This document shows, piece by piece, positions 10,129-21,430 of a DNA stretch of 64,000 nucleotides. Positions within the stretch are counted from its first letter, which is position 1; each line of letters opens with the position of its first letter. The DNA lies in the NCBI GenBank assembly GCA_023213395.1, contig CM041465.1, positions 160,339,741-160,403,740 on the forward strand. The letters are read 5' to 3'. The position numbers and the translations under genes were made by a program. The stretch comes from Cycas panzhihuaensis (lineage: Eukaryota > Cycadophyta). Below the pieces are notes generated by a model, which was given only the letters and a program-made list of their open reading frames with translations, was not told where the DNA came from and made no database searches.

Positions 10129-10800
10129 ATGCAATAGAGATCCAAAGATTGATAGAGGCTGTGGTAAGGGAGATATTCCCTCAGGTGTAAGCAGAGAGGC
10201 AACCGCCCATCTAGGCAGGAGATGAGCCCAGAGCGGCAGGTGCCCACATAGAGGCATTCGCCCCGTTGGTGAGGGCGAGAGACATATGGGCCGCAGAGTC
10301 CCAAGGGAACTTGACATCCCAGGGATAGCTACAACAGGAGAGAGATGATGTGAGGTGCGAGAGGGACGAGCTACGTAGACGGGTGCAGGCTCTAGAGGCA
10401 CAGGGCAGAGCGGGCGGAGATGGTGAGAGTAGAGTCCAGCTAGCGGTACTCACAGAGTGCCTCAGAGTCATGGAGGAGTGACTCCAAGGGGAGAGGGATC
10501 ATATCCAGGCCCGATACGATCAGCTGGTGGCACAGATGGCGTCGAGGTCGAGCAGGCGGGGCCTTGAGACCCACACGGCAGCGACGACCCCGAGACGACC
10601 ACGAGATGAGGGTAGCGAGGCAGGCAGCTAGCAGAGGCCTAGGAGGAGCCTTAGAGGGATGTGGTCCCCAAGAGAGGGATCATATAAACTGGGAGATGGT
10701 ACCCAAGGAGCGGGGCAGCAGTAGAGTAGACGATGTATATATGATTTTGACAGGGGAAAGCACGGGCCTCCAGGGGGTCATATATAGGATCATATGATTA
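10129..10800 (+). pseudogene. Antisense gene remnant, coiled-coil C-terminal part
   Basis: The plus-strand reading contains RERDDVRCERDELRRRVQALEAQ and, after a stop, LQGERDHIQARYDQLVAQM. These are heptad-like charged helices typical of a coiled coil, followed by a basic Arg/Pro tail (TPRRPRDEG). The stop at about 10478 (GAG to TAG or TGA context) and others mark it as decayed. It continues the 9404-10059 remnant downstream of the possible intron. No enzymatic domain was recognised. Confidence 0.45.
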
Positions 10801-11384
10801 TACCCCCATGCAAGGATATCAGCTTCCCATATGTATGATGTAATATGATTTTTAGATGTATATATATACGAAGTAATTGGAACCCCACTTTGACACGAGA
10901 TGCTGTGTATATATCATATGTGGATGACATGTATGTTTATTTTGTATGTTGTAAATGTTATGCTGTGAATATTTTATGTTATGAATATTTTATTGTATGA
11001 TGCACACATTTCCTCCTATGTATGGCTATATGTCTAACAGGAGCACACACACACATCATGAGTGGAGACGACAGAGAGGTGTGAGGTTAGAGGATAGAGT
11101 GGCATACACATCTATGGAAGAGCATAGCGGAATATGCAAAGGAAATGGTAGGCAGGAGGGAGGAGCGACGATGCTCCAGAGCATCATCCTGATTGGGGAA
11201 TGCCCAAGCAGGAAGACAAAAGTTCTCGAGAGGGTATGGGAACACGGTTTCCATAGAAGGAACCAGAAAGGCAAGGAAGGATCCATCTTAAATTACCATT
11301 CTACCCGTGGTTGGAAAGAATGGTGATAACCTAAGACGGTAGTTTAGGCTCATTTCAGAGCAAGGTGAAGGGATCGCTAAAAGA
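10801..11384 (-). other. E2 3' region between integrase and antisense gene
   Basis: Contains one copy of the 85-bp sequence that is tandemly repeated in E1 (11281-11361), a block conserved with E1 5151-5420 (11010-11280) and an AT-rich stretch (10810-11010). No coding content. Confidence 0.7.
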
Positions 11385-12780
11385 TCATGCGTAGAACCTT
11401 TTAAGGAATTTCCCATTAACAGCTTTCTCAAATTTAAGCCCTTCTAGGGTGTCTATCATGTAGGTACCATTATCAAAGGATTCGATAATGATGAAAGGAC
11501 CAACCCATCGGGGTTTGAATTTGGTCAAGCAATCATGGAGATACTCAAGCTTGAGGATGTGGTCCCTAGGAAATAAAGGACGGGAACGAAGATGTTTATC
11601 GTAGTTCCTTTGTGAGCGAGCTTTGGATGCTAGGTTAGCCTGATAAGTGGCTAAGCATCTCTCATCCAAAGCCTCGAGGTTTAGAAGTCGAGCCTAATGG
11701 ATCGACTCCTCGTCGATGAGACCTCGAAGGGAGACTCATAAGGAAGGAATCTCCACCTCTAATGGGAGTACCGCCTCGATACCATAGACCAGGGACAATG
11801 GGGTCATTCCCGTAGCGAAACAAATAGAGGTGTGGTAAGCCCACAAAGTAGATGGCAGCTGAAGGTGCCAATCCTTTTGGGATTGAGCAACAATTTGCTT
11901 AAGAATGTTGACGAAAGTCTTATTGAAAGACTCCACCTGGCCATTTGCCTAAGGGTAGTAAGGGGAGGAAGTCTTGTGAGAAATTTTAAACTTCTCACAA
12001 AGCTCATCCATCTCCTTATTACAGAAAGGAGTTCTATTGTCAGTGATTAGGATGTCTGGAATCCCAAAATGGGAAATGATGTGCTGGTAAATGAATGTGG
12101 CAATTATTTTACCAGGGGTAATGATCAAGGGGATGGCCTCTGCACATTTAGTGAAATACTCCATGGCAGTCAAGATAAACTTGTGCTGCGATGACGAAGG
12201 TGGGGAGATAGCCCCGATGAGGTCTAATCCCCATTGAGCAAAAGGCCATGGTAAAACAATAGGATGCAGGGCCTTGGAAGGCACATGGGAAATGTTGGCG
12301 TATTCCTGACATCGCTGACATTTTAGAGTAAAGGTGTGAGCGTCCTTGAAAAGGGATAGCTAGAAATAACCCATGCGAAGGATCCTCTGAGCCATAGACT
12401 GGCCCCCAAAGTGACCTCCACAAATACCATGGTGGCATTCGCGAAGCACCTGGTCAGCTTCGTCAGCAATAACGTAGCGAAGGAGGATCCTATCAAAGGA
12501 CCTCTTGTAGAATACCTCATCCATAAGGAGGTATTGCCTGGCAGAAGTCTGGATGCGAGATCTAACTTTACTACTGGTATTGGGGTAGTATTGTTGCTGT
12601 GTAAGATACTGCACTATGTCGCCATACCACTCATTGTCGATGAGTGGATGGGGAGAGACTCCCTGAATCGTCAAGATAGACTCATCGGGGAGAGAGTCGT
12701 CAACAGGGGCACCAAAGGAGTTAGGGATAGGGGCATCCGTGAGTTTCTCGGCCACTACCATTCCCTTCTTTGATTTCTGA
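11385..12780 (-). pseudogene. E2 integrase
   Basis: Inserts element cDNA into host DNA. On the minus strand a linker and HHCC zinc finger (ECHHGICGGHFGG, then LKCQRCQEY) precede the catalytic core with WGLDLIGAI (Asp), ITDNRTPFCN (Asp) and ANGQVESFNKTF (Glu). The C-terminal domain ends PRWVGPFIIIESFDNGTYMI and KAVNGKFLKRFYA before TAA. The codons stay in one register throughout. In-frame stops sit near 12360, 11948 and 11700. No chromodomain follows, as expected for Tat elements. All catalytic residues are present, so it was inactivated recently by point stops. Confidence 0.85.
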
Positions 12781-13130
12781 TTAACGATATGGAGGTCAAA
12801 TTCTTGAAGTAGGATAGCCCATCGACTGGCCCTACCCGTCAAATCTGAACGAGTCAACAAGTATCACAAGAGATCAAATTGAATGATCACCTTGGTGGTG
12901 TTGCCAAGCAAGTAGTGTCTAAACTTCTTAGTCACATAGACCAAGGAGAGGCACTCCTTCTCGGTAGGGGAATAGTTAAGCTCAGCAGCCACGAGGGTGC
13001 AGCTGATGAAATATATAGTTCTCTTGGTTCCTGATTCATCCTCCTGAGCTAACATAGCACCTAAGGACTCATCAGTCACCGAGGTGTATAGGACAAAGGG
13101 CCTATCAAATCAAGGAGGCACCAATGTAGC
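12781..13130 (-). pseudogene. E2 RNase H (RT-linked)
   Basis: Follows RT directly. Motifs: VTDESLGAMLAQED, RTIYFISCTLVAAELNYSPTEKECLSLVYVTKKFRHYL and ASRWAILLQEFDLHIV. This is the usual gypsy RNase H layout. One stop near 12861 interrupts it. In the C-terminal motif the family usually has YLL after a Lys-rich strand and here a TGA/TAG interrupts. The domain removes genomic RNA during cDNA synthesis. Confidence 0.8.
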
Positions 13131-14000
13131 AGTGGAAGCAAAGGTTTCCTTAAGTCCTTCGAAGGCCTTTTGGGTCTTGTCAGACCAGGCAAAAGGAGCT
13201 CCCTTCTTTAATAGGTTCGTGAGGGGTTTAGTGCTCACAGCGAAGTCTACTAAGAAGCACCTAAGAAAACCAAGCCTTCCTAGAAATGACTTAATCTGTC
13301 ATTGAGTTCTAGGCAGCGGCATATCAAGGATTACCCTGACCTTGTCAGGGTCAATCTAGATTCCTTATTTAGATACAAGGAACCCAAGGAGTTTACCCAA
13401 GGTAACAGCAAACACACACTTGAGTAGATTTAAACTGACGTGATACTTGCGGCATCGTGAGAAGATAACACGCAAGTCAGATGGATGATGGGCCCTGACA
13501 CGGGAGAGACCCATCATGTCATCCATGAAGACCTCTAATATGTTATCAATGAGGTCATGGAAAATGAAATGCATGGCTCTTTGGTAAGTAGCACCTACAT
13601 TCTTAAGACCAAAGGGCATCGCCTTGTAGGTGAAGGTACCCCAAGGTGTGGTGAAGGCCGTCTTGTGGTAGTCTTCGGGAGAGATCTGAATTTGGTTATA
13701 GCCAGAGAATCCATCTATTAAGGACATAACTTCAAATCCAGCCGTGTGATTAATAATTTGATCGATAAAGGGTAATGAAAAGTTGTCCTTAGGACAAGCA
13801 TTATTGATATCATGGAAATCAACACATATACGAATTGCCCCATTCTTTTTGGCAACGGGGACAATATTTGAGACCCATTTAAGGTAGTCAATGGAGGTAA
13901 TAAGCCTAGCATCTAGAAGCTTCTCAACCTCCATCTTGATAGTGGCTGAGAGCTTCAGGTGAAGGGGACGCTGCTTCTAGCACACAGGGCAGGCGCCAGG
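13131..14000 (-). pseudogene. E2 reverse transcriptase
   Basis: The RT fingers and palm read MEVEKLLDARLI, WVSNIVPVAKKNGAIRICVD, PKDNFSLPFIDQIINHTAGF, SLIDGFSGYNQI, TAFTTPWGTFTYKAMPFGLK and GATYQRAMHFIFHDLI. The catalytic motif appears as VFMDDMM, where most family members have YxDD. The thumb (LPRTQ, FLGRLGFLRCF, LLKKGAPFAW) runs to about 13130. The stop near 13363 follows LGFLVSK. The PKD and GFSGYNQI motifs are typical of Tat-lineage RTs. Confidence 0.9.
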
Positions 14001-14960
14001 AATGGTGGTGAGGTTATGAGTGATAATGGAGGGGTCAATTCCCTTCATGTTAGCATAATCCCACGTAAACACGTCTCAAAACTTCTGGAACAGAAGGGAG
14101 TACTCCCTTATCTCATCAGGAGAACACTCCAACCCCACCTTAATGACCTTGTTAGGGGCCAAGACTATGTCTTGGGTTGCCCCCATGCACATGGCATTGT
14201 CCTCCTCGAAATGGAGAGGGGCAAGGTCAATAGGAAGAGGTGGAATAGGAGATGGGATAGAATCAATAAGTGTGGATCTGATCGCAAGGATCTTCTGGTG
14301 ACCAAGCCTGTGGTGACCACGAGGCAAGTTAGGTGCAAAACCTGCTAGATGATCAAGCAGAGCTTCGTCATCCTCAAAGTAATCTACCCCATGGATGACC
14401 TTACTTCGAGTAAAGGAAGCACTAGAGGGAGTAGAAGCAATGGGACCGTGATGGTCATCGGGTTACTCGACTTCCTCACAAGACTCTGAAGGAGAGTCAA
14501 AAGGAGGCTCCTCGAAAGGAGCGAAAGGTAGCTCTTCGAAGCCATCACTCACGAGGGGTAGTGAAGGAGAAGAACTAATGACGGGCGAGTCATAAGCGAT
14601 GATATGTAATACACAAGAGTGGCTAGCCTCACCAATGAGACAGATTCTAGACAGGGGTCTAGAACGAGACGGGTGTGACCTACTGGTATGGAGGAAAGAG
14701 ATGGGGTGAAGACAATCCTCGCCCTCATCGTGTGACTTATCGTCGCTAAATGAAGCAAGATACCCATAACTCCCAACGCCAATAGGGGTGAACCGCGTGA
14801 TACTAGGGAAAGAAGATGCGAGATCTTCTTCAGATGGGTTAGGTATACCGATAGAGCAGGCCGAGGCATGCGTAGAAGGACCTTGGTTTCCTAAATTGGT
14901 GGAATGAGTTTGTTTGGCAAATGGGCGTTCGCGGGGAATCACTCTCATTAAATGCATCAT
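14001..14960 (-). pseudogene. E2 protease-RT linker, start of pol frame
   Basis: In the pol register the reading opens at ATG 14960-14958, overlapping the protease-frame TGA (14959-14957) as ATGA. It encodes FTPIGVGSYGYLASFSDDKSHDEGEDC, also found in E1 in the protease frame, then an acidic Pro/Ser tract ending at TAA 14465-14463. The next part (14327-14076) reads DIVLAPNKVIKVGLECSPDEIREYSLLFQKF, the pre-RT segment of Tat pols. The frame change relative to E1 is consistent with a small indel. Confidence 0.65.
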
Positions 14961-15850
14961 GGGGCCAATTTAAGTTGTCCCCAAAGAGTCGAGCACACGA
15001 CTCCTATTTGGTCAAGCCATGGACGACCTAGAAGGAGGTTGTAGTCAATGTCAACGTCGAGGACTACAACATCGGCAAGAACAGTCTTGCCCTCAAGGGT
15101 AAGCAAAATCACGACAGATCCCAAAGGGGTCTTCTCGCTACCGTCATAACCTTGGCATCGCCATGGAATAGGTTCCAAGGCAGAGATACCAAGCTCTTGC
15201 ATGACACACAAGGGCATGGCATTAATAGAAGAACCATTGTCAACAGCAGTCCTTCGAAGGGTACAATCGGGTGTATCGATAGTGATAGTCAATGGGAAGT
15301 TCCATTGACATTCCCTTTCACCAGCAGGAGGGAGATCCTTAGGATCAAATGAGATGATGGGTTCACAACTTTGGGTAACGCCCAAAGCGTGGATAGGCAC
15401 ATCACTCGATCCTAAAGCTTTCAGGAGGAGGGCCCGCTGCTTAGGATAACTCCTCAAAACGTCCATCAAGGACATTCCTGCGGCCACAATATGAAGCTCA
15501 TCCACAATGGAGAAGGGCTTACCCTTTGCTGTAGGCTGGGTAAGTGCCCTCCAGAAATCATAACAACCTAGGTGTATAGGAATAGCCTTGGGAAAGAGGG
15601 GTATTTCTGGAGGAAGGTTCTCTGGAAGAGGGTCGGAAGGAGCGTAAGAAGAAGAAGCTCTTACTGCTTCCTTGGCGGCCTGAGACCGCGTAAGGGCATA
15701 GGAAGGAGTTGCTTCAAGCAACTGGATCACCTTCTTCCCCTTGTTCCGGGGTCGCGAAGGTGATGGGATGCGATGGCTAGGAGAACGAGAGGAAGAAGAT
15801 GAGTTCCAAGCACCCTTCCCTTTGTCATGGGAACGATGGGGATCAAGCAA
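14957..15850 (-). pseudogene. E2 retropepsin (aspartic protease)
   Basis: An uninterrupted 297-codon stretch with a basic Ser-rich linker, ATPSYALTRSQAAKEA, PIHLGCYDFWRALTQ, and the protease core ITIDTPDCTLRRTAVDNGSSINAMP followed by DIDYNLLLGRPWLDQ (flap/ILG motif). The catalytic triplet reads Asp-Asn-Gly rather than Asp-Thr/Ser-Gly, as in E1, so it is a family trait and not decay. It would cleave the Gag-Pol polyprotein. Confidence 0.85.
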
Positions 15851-17212
15851 TCTTCCTCAGTTCCAGTTATTCTTGGCTTGGGTGTTGTGATCACGTTCCC
15901 CATGTTTAGGGAACGGATCCTTGTGAATTGGTTGATCCAAATTAGGCCTTGAGGCCCATTTAGGGGAAGAGTCACGTCGAGGGGCATCCTTAGGATGCTG
16001 GGCCCTACAATGCGAATCATCGTGGAAGCACTTCCCATGAATGGAGTATCACTTCTTCTCAAGCAGAAGATCTAGCCTTATCGCTTGAGAGGACTGGGCG
16101 TTTCCATTCCTGGGGAGAGGAGCTTGAGTTGTTTGTTGGACTTATTTGTTGGATGTAAGAGATGAAGGAGCCTAAAGCTTGAGTTCCTTCATCGTATGCT
16201 CGAACAAGCGTATGGTTGATGTGAGAGGGTCTAAAGTCCTCTCAGTCAGATGAGAGGAAGACTGGGTAGGTTGTGAAGGTTTGGTATCTTTGGTTGGGGG
16301 TGGTGCCTCACAGCGCTATGAGGGCTTAAGAGGCTTCTTAAGACCAGCTTGGATCTCAATAGCCTCCAATGCCAAACACTTGGCGATCGCAGAGTCGCAT
16401 GTGGTCACCCCCATTTTAAGGACTTCCACATATACTTCGGGATGAAGTGCATTGACAAAGACGTCTCGCTTCAACTCCTCGGGCAATGTTCCTTTAGTGG
16501 AGTGAATCAAGTCATGAAATCGCCGCACAAAGTCACAATTCATTTCATCATGACCTTGTTTGAGCTAAAGGAGTGACTTCATTCAGCTCTCGAATGGATG
16601 GGCTACATCAAAATAGTTGATGAACTCATCCACCAATTGCTGGAATGAATGGATGGAATGGGCAGGGAGATGGTAAAACCACTTTAGGGCGTCACCCTGC
16701 AAGGATCGCAGGAATAATTTCATTAAAATGTGGTCATAGGCCCAATAATCGACGCATGCCATAGAAAAACTATGCACATACTTTGTCGGGTCTTGCGACA
16801 AAGTTCCATCGAATCTAGGAACTTTAGGGGGATGAGGCAGTAGATTGGTTCTTAATGCCTCAATGGATAGAGGTGTTGACCTAAAGTCCACGAAGGGGCG
16901 TGCCCTTGCCTGGACCATAGGATCAATGAATGATGTAGTGGGTAACAAACAAGGAGCAGATGGGGGTGGAACACCCATCCCTCCTTGAGGAAATGCCCCC
17001 TACTGGGAAGAGGCATGGGGGTAGGTGCCTTGGAAGGGAGTCGGGTTCCCTTACGAAGGCACAATAAATGGAATTGTGCTGGATAATGGACAAAATGGAT
17101 GCGAAACCAGGTTTTGCCTATATGGGCCACCCGTAGGTGGAGCGACCCCATATGGGTGTAGCAGATCCACCCCATAAGCTGGGAGATGGCTTCCCCTACC
17201 CTACCCCTAAGG
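15851..17212 (-). pseudogene. E2 gag with zinc finger
   Basis: Homologous to E1 gag: LLPHPPKVPRFDG, QDPTKYVHSFSMACVDYWAYDHILMKLF, GDALKWFYHLPAHSIHSFQQLVDEFINYF, MNCDFVRRFHDLIHSTKGTLPEELKRDVFVNAL and VTTCDSAIAKCLALEAIEIQAGLKKP. A zinc finger (YSIHGKCFHDDSHC) follows near 16020-16060 with the first Cys replaced by Tyr. Stops occur near 16581, 16315 and 16030. Codons remain in the same register as ORF1 and protease. Confidence 0.85.
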
Positions 17213-18058
17213 TTAAGAAGTGTACCCTAGGGGAACGTAGAAGGAAGCACCAACGTGTTGGTTTTGAGGGTGTGTAGGAGCGGGTCCCACATGACTGGTA
17301 GCCGAAAGGTTAGCAGGACCGACAGGCCTACTAGGAAAGGTATGCACCACATTAAGGGATGGCACATTAGTTTGACTAGGGATGGGTATGTTAACCTTCA
17401 ATTGAAGGAAAGACATACCATAGGAAGATCCCGAAGCACTAGGACCTCGATGAGAAATGGAAGGCATAACATGTACCCCCACTATAGGAATAGGAAAGGA
17501 GCGGGACATATGCTTAGGCATAAAGGGATTTGTTGTCAAAGGAAGAGTAGATAAGGATGAGGCATGCGGGGGAGGAGTGGAAGAAGAAGAGGCTCCTCCA
17601 CGAAGAGCACCCTCAAGCCATCCAGGACGTGGTTACAAGCATGTCACGCGGTGACACTCATTGAGAGCTTCAACTACATCGATGAGAGGGGTTCTTATAT
17701 ACCCGTAAGAGGTAGTTGGGATCTCAAACGAGGTAGGTCCCTTGGGATACTCCTCATAAGAGTCACCAATTGAGTGGTAAGTCTCAAGAGAAATGGATCC
17801 TTCTACCACATGGGTAGAGGGATGGGCGTCAAGCGAGTGATGTTGGTCACTCAGGTAATAAAGGGGTTCATTACCCTCTTGGGTGAACCCTGGAATAGAG
17901 CAAGGAAAATCATGGGTTTCTAAAGTTGCGGTGTGGTAGGCCCAATCAGAAGAGTATCCCTCCATAGTCAAATCAGAATCTGACAAAGGAAGAGGGCGAT
18001 ACTCGGGGTCTTCTAACAATGGAGGTAGGCTGCGTAAGCGACAAGAAAAGTGTCGCAT
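17213..18058 (-). pseudogene. E2 ORF1 / N-terminal gag region
   Basis: Starts MRHFSCRLRSLPPLLE and ends VPLGYTS before TAA, colinear with E1 986-1807. TAA at about 17633 corresponds to CAA in E1. The terminal TAA after GYTS is shared with E1. Composition is acidic then Ser/Pro/Val-rich. No known domain was recognised. Confidence 0.6.
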
Positions 18059-18211
18059 GCAAGGTCAACCAACAATATTAGGGAAAAAGAGAGGGCAGTA
18101 AAGGCACACGTGTTAGGGGTTGCCCAACGAAGAGATCGAAATAGGTGAAGAAGGATCACAAAAGGTAGCAAAACTAACAGAAGAGAGCAGAAACTAGCTC
18201 CCTTACTAGCA

Positions 18212-18230
18212 GTCCCCAGTATGGTCACCA
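18212..18230 (-). other. E2 primer binding site
   Basis: The minus-strand sequence TGGTGACCATACTGGGGAC lies one base inside the LTR end (CGTCCA, then T). It differs from the E1 site at one base. Confidence 0.8.
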
Positions 18231-18837
18231 ATGGACGCACGTCTACCGGATAGCCACCTAACTAAATAGGTATGGTAAGAGTGGGTGATAATATGATCGA
18301 GAAAGAGACCTATAAGTAGGGCAAGTACCACACAGGGTGCCCTTGGAGTGCGAGTTTGGGACCTGCAATGGAATATAGCTACCAAAGGGTGATCCCCCCA
18401 CTTCGAACAAGGGGGTGAGGAGGCATAGGGTTAGCCTAGGTTGACCTAAGAGAAGGATCCTCCCACCCTTAGATGGCCAGAAGGGGACGGAAAGGAACCT
18501 TTGAGGGTTTCCTTAGGAGAACGGGAAACAAGGAAGGATAGGCAAGCAGTTGGCCTATGCACAGGGTCACCTTGGTTATCCGGCTAAACGAGGAACCACG
18601 AGAAAGCAAGAGAGATGACCCGAGGAGGTGGGTCAAGGTGTGTCTAAGACAGCTAACCAAATGCACAAATGATAAAGAGAGAAAGGAGCTAGCACGGTAA
18701 ATAGAGGGAAAAGGTGAAAAGGAGGGTTTCCTAAGACCTTTTCCTATGGGTAAAGAAGGTGCATGTAACAAAGCAAATAAAGCATAAACCAAAAGCAAAG
18801 TTGATTTTCCCTTTTGATTTCCAATGAGTTAATTGCT

Positions 18838-18847
18838 ACTTATATAA
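18838..18847 (-). promoter_or_regulatory. Possible TATA box in E2 LTR
   Basis: The minus strand reads TTTATATAAGTAG about 600 bp before the LTR end, a plausible U3/R position that would give an R-U5 of roughly 0.57 kb. No transcript evidence is available from sequence alone. Confidence 0.3.
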
Positions 18848-20370
18848 AGGAAATTCAAAAGGAAAGAGTGGTAGGGTGGAGCGAAGCATGTACCAGGACC
18901 GGAAGCATGTTGTGATGATGGCGCTCCCAAGGGACACCCAAAACTACTCCACAGGGCGCAGTGGTTGTGAAACGTCACGGCGGATTGGAATGAGGGGCTC
19001 TCTTACCTTCCCTCGGAAAAATACTAAAGTATAAAACCAAGGAAAGAAAGAAATGAAATAGTGATAAATGAAATATGAAAGTACAACATGCATAGAAGCA
19101 CTTGCCAGTAAAAGGACAAATGGAGAAAGGTCCTTTGTGCTCTCCAAGTACCTACAAACAAACGGCAACCTCCCCCCCCTTTCCGAAGAAAGGGTACTAA
19201 CATGCAATAGAAAGATCCTAATAATACAAGTCTATACAAACCAAATATAAACTTAAACACATATATATTAGCATCAATACAATGATAATAATATGTAAAG
19301 GAGGACAACCAAAGCAAAAGGAAAGTAACCGGTAAGCCTCAGAGTGACCCACCTCCCGTAAAGAACAACCCCCAACCTCCTCCCAAGGCCACAAGGCAGT
19401 GAGGGCAAGGCCAAGAAGGATGGCTGAAAATAGTAGCAAGGGAGTTGAGAGGAGCCAAAGAAGACCTACAGTAAGTCGAGATGCTATGAAGAGCAAACCG
19501 GGACGCCAAGAAAAGAGTTGGGCAAAGAACGAGCGGTCGAGACTTATATGAGTTGCTCAGACCTAAGCACAAGCCCTCAAACCAGCACTGCAATGTGTGA
19601 CAGTGCTAATTTTAGCGGCTAAGGAAGGCCCAACAAACCCTTGTTTGAGTGCGAGGGCGGCCGCGAGGCAAGAGGGAAGGTTTGGGAGACTAAATGCCGC
19701 TTGAGGAGCGTGGAAGGTGGTACGGAATCCACCCAGCTCTCTCCCAAACCCTATGTCAACCCTCTTCACCACTACCTTGAGCAACAAACGCAGGCAAGGA
19801 GGCACTATAGCAGGATTAAAATAGTCTAATATAAAGAGGAAATCAATCCCTACAAAGATAAGCAAGGAGACAAGCAAGACAAGGCATCAATTGCATAAGG
19901 AAAATAACCCAAATCAATGATTACCTGAGAGGAAGAGGAGAGGCGCTTGCCTCAGCTAAGAGCTAGTAAGGAGGGCCTAAGAAATCAGCCCAAAAACTAT
20001 GGTGTAGTAGGTTTGGAACCCTGTTTAGGGAGTTGGAGGAAGAACACCTACACTTGGAACGCTTGACGGCTGCCTGGGGCAAGAAATCCACTAAAATCTC
20101 TCCAAGGGGCCCTCTCCAAGGTGTGTGAGGGGTTGGGAGGATGTCCTAGCCACACCAAAGGAGAGCTGGGCATTGGAGGAGAGACGTAGGTCCTGTAGTA
20201 GCAGTAGGGCAGCAGAGAATAGCAGAGCACAGCATGGTTTCCTTGAGGAGCAATCCAAAAAGTGAGCCAAAAGTCCTCAAAAATGAGTAAATGATGACTT
20301 AAGTACCCAACCCAAACCCTAAAGCGAGCGATTAAAGCGTGGCTGGGAGTGAATTAAGTCGCGAGACATG

Positions 20371-20403
20371 TGGCAGTTTTGCAATAAATGCGAAATTGCC
20401 ATG
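20371..20403 (-). other. Stem-loop in E2 LTR
   Basis: On the plus strand GTGGCAGTTTTGCA and TGCGAAATTGCCAT flank a five-base loop, pairing at about 11 of 13 positions. It is at the equivalent site to the E1 and solo-LTR stem-loops, next to a GCGGTACCGC palindrome (about 20449-20458). Confidence 0.55.
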
Positions 20404-20956
20404 GCAAAATTTTAAAAAATAAATTAGAACAGTCATACCGCCGCAAAATCCGCGGTACCGCAGATTTTCCAGCGGTACCATGAGAATCTTGGCAGTATTA
20501 GCCCAAAGGCAAAACCAGGCCTGCCCAGCCAGTCTAGGCTGTGGGCAAATGACAAAAAGGGCCAATAGGGGCTGAGACACCTACCCGGGGGTAAACAAGC
20601 CAACAAACGAGTCCAAAAGAGTAAAACTAGGATCTAGACAATGTGGCAAGTCAACTAAACAATGACGGGTCATCACACGGGTGGAGGTGGTGCAAGCTGA
20701 GTGGATCTTGGAGCGAGGAGGGCAGAATGTGGGAAGTGGAGTGGCCACCAGGGTGCCACACTCGCCAGGAGTGTCCCCCTGCTATAGTCGTCATAGGTTA
20801 AAATAAGTGTAGACGAAGACAAAGTCGTCTACAAAGCCACAAACATGCAGACATGCAAGCAAACGCTCATCAAAAGAAAACGATGATAAAGTGAGAAACA
20901 TACCTGCACTTACCTGAGTCAGCAATTCCGTATCCATTCCCAGAAGCCAGGAAACA

Positions 20957-21430
20957 GTTAGTAATGATAAATATAAGGTAATAACAAATCTAAGTAGAAG
21001 AAATAAAGTGGTTGTATAAAGAAATTTTATGATGGTATAAGGAAGGATAAATTCCTTAAGGTACATATAATAAGTTAAAATATAAGAAGATAAATACCTA
21101 CAAAATTATGAAGAAAATTAATTATAATGCTTATGAGGTGAATCTATCCCATAACCTTAATATTTCAACTATGTTTAATGTTCTAATTCATATGTTTTTC
21201 ATGAAGGAGATCATGAGGTAGAAGAGGTGAAATGGAGATAATAACTATCAAGGAAGAAGAGGAAAGAAGTTGAATAAGTGTTAGATAGGAAAACATGTTA
21301 CACTAGACAAGGGAGTTATGACAAGTACTTGGTCAAATGGAAAGGGCTCTAACATAAAAATAATACCTAATTTTTTCCTTGGAGTTCATCTTTAAGGTTG
21401 GAGATGGTGATTCTAGTAGGGATTAAGTAT
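20957..21430 (+). pseudogene. Chromovirus pol C-terminus with chromodomain (cut by E2)
   Basis: With stops read through and one frameshift, the plus strand gives NDKYKVITNLSRRNKVVV, then GTYNKLKYKKI and YKIMKKINYNAYEVNL, then NISTMFNV. This is the integrase C-terminal (GTYNKLK/GPYKI/NAY) signature of plant chromoviruses. A chromodomain core follows at about 21250-21400: VLDRK, SYDKYLVKWKGL and TxFFPW. The upstream part of pol is missing because E2 is inserted exactly at 20956/20957. It should reappear left of the window beyond E1 and E2. Confidence 0.75.

Larger units (their letters stand above)
9402..20956 (-). mobile_element. E2: Tat-lineage Ty3/gypsy retrotransposon, near-complete pol, 3' end cut by E1
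   Basis: Read on the minus strand, in order: 5' LTR (20956-18232), primer binding site (18230-18212), ORF1, gag, protease, RT, RNase H, integrase (to 11385), a 3' region with an antisense gene remnant, then an abrupt junction with the E1 LTR at 9401/9402. The 3' LTR should lie to the left of the window, beyond E1. Gag-protease codons from 18058 to 14957 share one register and pol codons from 14960 to 11385 share another. The element is therefore broken mainly by point stops rather than indels. Right boundary 20956/20957 interrupts a chromovirus integrase. Confidence 0.85.
18232..20956 (-). repeat. E2 5' LTR (2725 bp)
   Basis: On the minus strand it begins TGTTTCCTGG at 20956 and ends GCGTCCA at 18232. 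It is homologous along its length to the solo LTR at 50150-52867, including the block around CTCTCCTCCARTRCC (about 20150-20200) and the Gly-rich purine tracts. The candidate target duplication on the right is GTTAG (20957-20961). The left partner lies outside the window. Confidence 0.9.
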
